Source of the DNA: JARYMI01 sp037444845
GTDB taxonomy: Bacteria > Acidobacteriota > Aminicenantia > Aminicenantales > UBA8522
Direction of reading: 5' to 3'
Assembly: GCA_037444845.1 (NCBI GenBank)
Contig: JBBILQ010000057.1
Span: 1 to 16,988, forward strand
DNA length: 16,988 nucleotides
The position numbers were made by a program, and so were the translations under genes. Below the pieces are notes generated by a model. It saw only the letters and a program-made list of their open reading frames with translations. It did not search any database and was not told the origin of the DNA. This document shows, piece by piece, positions 13,377 to 16,988 of this stretch. Numbering within the stretch: position 1 is the first letter of the stretch; each line of letters starts with the position of its first letter.

Positions 13377-13892
13377 TCAGAAAAAAAGAGTTTTGATGTA
13401 GTTCTCCAGCTTCTGGAGATGGATCTCGGTTTCCTTCTGAATTCTGCTTTGAAGGGCCTTGCATTCTCTGTTGTCGCTCCTGATTGCATCGTAGAATCTA
13501 TGATCAACCAGGGTTTTTTCAAAGTCTCTGGCAATGAAAAGGGCGCTCCGTCTGGCTAACTGGCCTTTTCGCAGCCGTTCGATCTGGCTGGTCAGTCCCT
13601 GGCGGTATGTGCTCAGGACAAAGACGTTAATCTTTCCGATCTCGAACGGAGACCCGTTCTTGAGCAGCGTGTTTTTGAGCTCCGTGACCATGGCCGCGTG
13701 GTTTTCCTCATCTTTGGAAAGGCTCTCCCAGAAGACGCGGTCCTCGCGAAACGAGCGAGAAAAATGCCGGTAAAGCTCGGCCACGATCAGCTCGATCTCA
13801 CGGAGAGCATCCAGTATTTCGCCGGCCTGAGAATAGATGTCATCCACTTTATTATCGTTCTCAATCATCCTCTGCTTGAGCGCCTGATTCAA
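13377..13892 (-). CDS. Ferritin-like (rubrerythrin-related) four-helix protein
   Basis: A 171-residue, mainly helical, highly charged protein. The first half has Glu39 (IVAELYRHF) and a DEENHA box giving ExxH (Glu62/His65), the usual first half of a ferritin-like diiron site. The second half shows Glu125 (RDFEKTLVD) and KETEIHLQKL (Glu154, Glu156, His158), so the second ExxH is spaced as ExxxH, or ExH from Glu156. It may bind iron or another metal pair, or be a structural relative. There is no rubredoxin domain. The start is uncertain: TTG at 13892 with a weak GGCGG site, or ATG at 13868 with AGAGG directly adjacent. It is convergent with the ABC permease, only 18 bases away. Confidence 0.65.
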   Translation of the reverse strand: MNQALKQRMIENDNKVDDIYSQAGEILDALREIELIVAELYRHFSRSFREDRVFWESLSKDEENHAAMVTELKNTLLKNGSPFEIGKINVFVLSTYRQGLTSQIERLRKGQLARRSALFIARDFEKTLVDHRFYDAIRSDNRECKALQSRIQKETEIHLQKLENYIKTLFF

Positions 13893-13932
13893 TAACCGCC
13901 GGCGGTGATTCCAGGGGTGAATTTCATGGCCG

Positions 13933-13959
13933 CTTCTAACCTCGAGGCGTGGGAGTCAA
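13933..13959 (-). promoter_or_regulatory. Possible promoter for the ferritin-like gene
   Basis: Minus strand: TTGACT (13959-13954, 5 of 6) and TAGAAG (13938-13933, 4 of 6), separated by a short 15-base spacer. The leader would be about 35 bases. Confidence 0.3.
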
Positions 13960-13967
13960 GAAAATTG

Positions 13968-13996
13968 TTGTCCTGAAGGGACGGAGATATTATAAT
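13968..13996 (+). promoter_or_regulatory. Promoter for the transketolase gene
   Basis: TTGTCC (13968-13973, 4 of 6), a 17-base spacer, and a perfect TATAAT (13991-13996). The predicted start near 14003 gives a leader of about 92 bases that ends in a good GGGGAGGA ribosome site. Confidence 0.55.
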
Positions 13997-14094
13997 TACC
14001 GCCTTCGTTAGAGAGAGTTTGAGCAAAGCCCACGGTTCCAAATGATGAACGTCCTGCGAGCCTATCGAGGTTTCGGGCGGGGAGGAATGAGACA

Positions 14095-15939
14095 ATGAAT
14101 GAAGTGGAAGCCTTAAGAAGGATCGCCGCCCGGCTGCGCATTCATTCCCTCAAGATGACCACGCGTGCCGGCTCTGGCCATCCCACGACCTGTCTGTCCA
14201 TGGCTGAACTCGCGGCCTGCCTTTTTTTCAGTGAGATGAAGTATGACGTCAAGAACCATGCCCATTGGGCGAACGACGAATTCGTCCTCTCAAAAGGGCA
14301 TGCCGCTCCCATTCTCTGGGCAGCTTATGCAGAAGCGGGGATCATCCCGATTGGGTCGCTCATCGACTTGCGCCAGATCGGTTCCGAGCTTGAAGGCCAC
14401 CCCACGCCGAGGATGAAGTGGGTTAAGGCGGCCACCGGCTCTCTTGGGCAGGGTCTTTCTGTGGGCGCGGGCATCGCGCTGGCCCAGAAATTGGCCAAAT
14501 CGCCCGGCCGGACGTTTGTCATGATGGGCGACGGCGAATGCGCCGAGGGCGCCGTCTGGGAAGCGGCGAACGCGGCCGTCAATCTCCGGCTCAAGAATCT
14601 TATCGCCATCGTCGATATCAACAGGCTCGGTCAGTCCGGCGTCACGATGCACGGCCATGACATGACAGCCTACGAGCGGAAGTTCAGGGCTTTTGGCTGG
14701 GACGTCTTTAAAGTTAACGGCCATGATGTTGCGGCCATCTTGATTGCTCTGAAGAAAGCGAGGAAGGCCGGCGGCCCCGTTGTCTTGCTGGCCAAGACGA
14801 TCAAGGGCAAGGGCGTTTCCTTTCTCGAGGACAGGAACGGGTGGCACGGCAGGCCGTTGAAGCAAGAAGAGCTTGTCAGAGCCCTGGAGGAAATCGGGCC
14901 GATGCCAGAGATTGATTCAAAAAGATATGTCCGGCTGCCGGGCCGGGCCGTGAAACCGCGATACAGAAAAGGACTTGACTGGAAGGGGACAGTATACAGC
15001 AGCGCAACAGCGACCCGACTGGCCTACGGAATCGCTCTGGAGAAGCTGGGCCGAGCCAACGAGTGGGTCGTGGCCCTCGATGGCGATGTTAAGAATTCCA
15101 CCTACGCCGAAAATTTTTTCGAGGCCTTTGCAGAAAGGTCGTTCCAGTGCTATATCGCAGAGCAGAACATGGTCGGGATGGGCATGGGCCTCGCGGCGAA
15201 GGGGTTTGTGCCGTTTTTGGCCACGTTTTCCGCTTTCCTTAGCCGGGCCCACGACCAGATCAGGATGGCGGTCTATTCCTTCGCCAACCTGAAATTTTGC
15301 GGTTCTCACGCCGGCGTGAGCATCGGGGAGGATGGGCCTTCGCAGATGGGGCTTGAGGACATGGCCATCTTCACGCCGATTCCCGGCTGCGTTGTCCTTT
15401 ATCCCTGCGATGCGTACTCGACGGAAGGATGCGTCGCCGCGATGGCCCGGCATAAAGGAATCTCCTATATTCGGACCACACGGCCGGCGACGCCGCTCCT
15501 CTATGCTCCTGAGGAGACATTCGTCGTAGGCGGGTCTAAGGTGTTAAAAAAAGGGCAAGGGGACGTCGCTGCAGTGATCGCCGCCGGGATCACGGTCTTC
15601 GAGGCCCTTAAGGCCTGGGAGGAATTGAGGAAAGAGGGGCTTGGCATCCGGGTGATCGACGCTTACTCTGTTCAGCCGCTCGACCGGGAGACGATTGCCA
15701 GGGAAGTAAGTGAAACAGGAGGAAGGGCTGTTGTCGTCGAAGACCATTTTCCTGGCGGCGGCCTTGGCGATGCCGTCGCTTCTGCCCTGGCGGGCCAAGG
15801 CAGGCTTATTCATCTCTGCATCAGGGAACTTCCCCGCTCGGGCAAGCCGGCAGAGCTCATGGACCTCTACGGCATAAGCGCTTGCCATATCATCCAAGCC
15901 GTAAAGGCCCTCATTGAATTTGGGGGACGCCTTACGTAA
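14095..15939 (+). CDS. tkt: Transketolase, animal-like compact subtype
   Basis: A 614-residue single-chain transketolase that moves two-carbon units between ketose and aldose phosphates in the pentose phosphate pathway, using thiamine diphosphate. N-terminal (PP) domain: GSGHPTTCLSMAELA (His29), SKGHAAPILWAAYAEAG, TGSLGQGLSVG, and the cofactor/metal motif GDGECAEG ending at Asn176 (VDINRLGQS). Pyr domain: CYIAEQNMVGM with catalytic Glu356, SHAGVSIGEDGPSQMGLED (404-422). C-terminal domain: DHFPGGGLGDAVASA and RSGKPAELMDLYGI. GEDGPSQMxLED and the length of about 620 recall vertebrate transketolase rather than the form of about 660 residues in E. coli and yeast. The ATG has GGGGAGGA upstream. 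It is not split into the two half-subunits common in many anaerobes. Confidence 0.93.
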   Translation: MNEVEALRRIAARLRIHSLKMTTRAGSGHPTTCLSMAELAACLFFSEMKYDVKNHAHWANDEFVLSKGHAAPILWAAYAEAGIIPIGSLIDLRQIGSELEGHPTPRMKWVKAATGSLGQGLSVGAGIALAQKLAKSPGRTFVMMGDGECAEGAVWEAANAAVNLRLKNLIAIVDINRLGQSGVTMHGHDMTAYERKFRAFGWDVFKVNGHDVAAILIALKKARKAGGPVVLLAKTIKGKGVSFLEDRNGWHGRPLKQEELVRALEEIGPMPEIDSKRYVRLPGRAVKPRYRKGLDWKGTVYSSATATRLAYGIALEKLGRANEWVVALDGDVKNSTYAENFFEAFAERSFQCYIAEQNMVGMGMGLAAKGFVPFLATFSAFLSRAHDQIRMAVYSFANLKFCGSHAGVSIGEDGPSQMGLEDMAIFTPIPGCVVLYPCDAYSTEGCVAAMARHKGISYIRTTRPATPLLYAPEETFVVGGSKVLKKGQGDVAAVIAAGITVFEALKAWEELRKEGLGIRVIDAYSVQPLDRETIAREVSETGGRAVVVEDHFPGGGLGDAVASALAGQGRLIHLCIRELPRSGKPAELMDLYGISACHIIQAVKALIEFGGRLT

Positions 15940-15979
15940 TCACCTTAATTTTTTCATTTTTCTCGATACGCTATCCTTT

Positions 15980-16807
15980 ATGAGAGAGAAGAGAAGAAAA
16001 AAGGCGGTTACGGCCATCCAAAGGGCTGCCTGGGAAGCACTTTTCCTTCTTTTTGCTTTTGCTGCGATCGGTGCTGACGGAAGCGCCCTCTCGACACCGA
16101 CATTTTCTGACTCTGGCATTGTCATTATGGTATACGACGGCGATACGATCAAAGTCAGGTTCGTTGACGGCTCTGAGGCTCGAGTCCGGCTCATCGGTGT
16201 GGATGCGGCTGAGATCGACGACCCGAGGGTTGAGGTCCATCTCAAGGCTCAGCTGGCCAAGAGGTTTTCATTTTTCCATCTTCATCAAAAGAAAATCACT
16301 CTTTCCTATGACGAGACTCCCATTGATAGACATGGCAGAATCCTCGCCTATATCTGGCTTGACGGGCATGTGCTCTACAATGAGTTCATCATCCGGGAAG
16401 GGTTTGCCTCAGCCTTTTTCGCCTTCCCGTTCAGGAAAGAGTATCAAGACCGGCTCCGTAAGGCGCAAAAAGAAGCCCGCGAACACAAAAGAGGCTTCTG
16501 GATGGACGGCGAACCTGAAGTGATTTCCTCCTCGGACGTCAAGCTTCATCTCGGGAAGCTCATTTCAGTCCGGTTTCTTTGTTCGAAGGCGAGAAAATCC
16601 AGGTCGTTTTTTTACCTTGAGTCTGCAAATGGCTCATTCGAAGCTTTGATTCCCCGCGATTATCAGGCCAATTTTTCTTTGCCCGAAACTCTGACCGGCC
16701 GGCTGCTCATTGCCACAGGTTATATGGAAGAATTTCGCGGCCGGCCTCAGATTCTTCTCTTTTTTCCCAGCCAGCTCCGCCTGGCTGACAACTTGGATCT
16801 GCCGTAG
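15980..16807 (+). CDS. Exported thermonuclease (SNase-like) with C-terminal OB-like domain
   Basis: A 275-residue protein starting at ATG 15980. A basic start (REKRRKK) and a hydrophobic stretch (about 19-36) form a signal peptide or anchor. The nuclease domain (about 45-160) keeps the full Staphylococcus nuclease set: Asp55 in DGDT, Arg70 and Asp75 in VRLIGVD, Glu78 (AAE) and Arg120 in RHGRILAY. It should cleave DNA or RNA with calcium outside the cytoplasm. Residues about 170-275 form an extra domain (LGKLISVRFLC, FFYLESANGSFEALIP, GYMEEFRGRPQILL) that looks like an OB-fold nucleic-acid-binding module; that is inference. No ribosome site is visible. The frame extends back to 15914 but would overlap the transketolase, so that start is rejected. 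Confidence 0.82.
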   Translation: MREKRRKKAVTAIQRAAWEALFLLFAFAAIGADGSALSTPTFSDSGIVIMVYDGDTIKVRFVDGSEARVRLIGVDAAEIDDPRVEVHLKAQLAKRFSFFHLHQKKITLSYDETPIDRHGRILAYIWLDGHVLYNEFIIREGFASAFFAFPFRKEYQDRLRKAQKEAREHKRGFWMDGEPEVISSSDVKLHLGKLISVRFLCSKARKSRSFFYLESANGSFEALIPRDYQANFSLPETLTGRLLIATGYMEEFRGRPQILLFFPSQLRLADNLDLP

Positions 16808-16813
16808 TGACAA

Positions 16814-16856
16814 TCAGAGACTCAGCCCTCCCAAAGACTTGGCCAGGGCACTCTGA
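16814..16856 (+). terminator. Three-part stem-loop after the thermonuclease gene
   Basis: Seven bases after the stop codon, TCAGAG (16814-16819) pairs with CTCTGA (16851-16856), GCCCT (16825-16829) with AGGGC (16845-16849), and CCAA (16831-16834) with TTGG (16839-16842) around an AGAC loop. That is 15 nested pairs. The position suits a terminator or mRNA-stabilising 3' structure, but no U-tract follows. Confidence 0.5.
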
Positions 16857-16881
16857 ATAAGAGATTACAATCGTATTAATG

Positions 16882-16929
16882 CGAGCGCACTAAATGGTTT
16901 TACGCTGCCGTTGCTAGTGGTGCGTCTCG
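16882..16929. repeat. Imperfect inverted repeat near the window end
   Basis: CGAGCGCACTA (16882-16892) pairs with TAGTGGTGCGTCTCG (16915-16929), all 11 bases of the left arm matching with bulges of one and three bases on the right arm; the loop is about 22 bases. The stretch 16808-16988 holds no gene. About 30 bases further right, at about 16963-16972, lies GGGACACTTC, reminiscent of sequence seen next to REP-associated transposase genes, but that is only a resemblance. Confidence 0.35.
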
Positions 16930-16988
16930 TAATTACCTTGCCGAAGTCCTCCGCAAAGACGGGACACTTCCATGGGGGAGTCAAGCTC

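Noticed and set aside
13403..13419. Perfect 7-bp hairpin (TCTCCAG/CTGGAGA with a 3-base loop) as a terminator of the ABC operon
   Set aside because: It lies inside the conserved coding end of the ferritin-like gene, and no U-tract follows on the plus strand; the T7 run on the minus strand is about 16 bases away and belongs to the Phe-Phe end of that gene.
14290..14865. 191-codon minus-strand frame inside the transketolase gene
   Set aside because: Shadow of a clearly conserved gene in GC-rich sequence; no ribosome site or family motif.
15914..15979. Upstream extension of the thermonuclease gene to 15914
   Set aside because: It would overlap the transketolase end and add residues before a normal signal sequence that starts at 15980.
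16808..16988. tRNA or tmRNA in the non-coding right end
   Set aside because: No cloverleaf with a T-loop GTTCRA box and no tmRNA ends could be found on either strand.

Overview
The window reads as a gene-dense chromosomal segment of a moderately GC-rich bacterium. It carries 15 protein-coding loci, no RNA gene, no CRISPR array and no complete mobile element. Every gap between genes is shorter than about 210 bases. The mix of a DUF6599-like protein beside a Tat-exported DUF362 protein, a GH2 glycosidase, an L-Ala-D/L-Glu-type epimerase and a compact transketolase recalls Acidobacteriota, in particular the Aminicenantes-like fermenters. That assignment is from memory of gene content, not from a search.

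Layout. 1-1363 (+): a GH2 glycosidase whose 5' end lies outside the window and which is broken by an in-frame TGA and a one-base frameshift. 1378-2958 (-): a polytopic GT-C-like membrane protein, convergent with the GH2 gene. 3131-5330 (+): a tight operon of a membrane-anchored DUF6599-like protein, a Tat-signal DUF362 protein and an FmdB-type zinc ribbon. 8267-5350 (-): an operon read as yggS, an enolase-superfamily dipeptide epimerase, then an alpha-oxoamine synthase. 8410-10646 (+): a 3-hydroxyacyl-CoA dehydrogenase with two C-terminal domains, overlapping by 4 bases a dGTPase-like HD hydrolase. 11740-10808 (-): a CDF zinc-type exporter, with a doubtful small ORF at its 3' end. 11836-13358 (+): a two-gene ABC-2 exporter. 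13892-13377 (-): a ferritin-like protein. 14095-15939 (+): a full-length transketolase of the animal-like subtype. 15980-16807 (+): an exported thermonuclease with an extra C-terminal domain. 16808-16988 is non-coding and holds a structured hairpin and an imperfect inverted repeat.

Regulation visible in the sequence. The divergent gaps hold good sigma-70-like promoters, and two of them (before 3131 and before 11836) place the -10 box only 7-8 bases before the start codon, which predicts leaderless mRNAs. The convergent junctions at about 1343-1389 and 5309-5346, and the 3' end at 16814-16856, carry inverted repeats that could form hairpins, but none has a canonical U-tract.

The parts most likely to repay follow-up are the DUF6599/Tat-DUF362/FmdB operon, the yggS/epimerase/oxoamine-synthase operon, the leaderless promoters, the broken GH2 gene and the animal-like transketolase.
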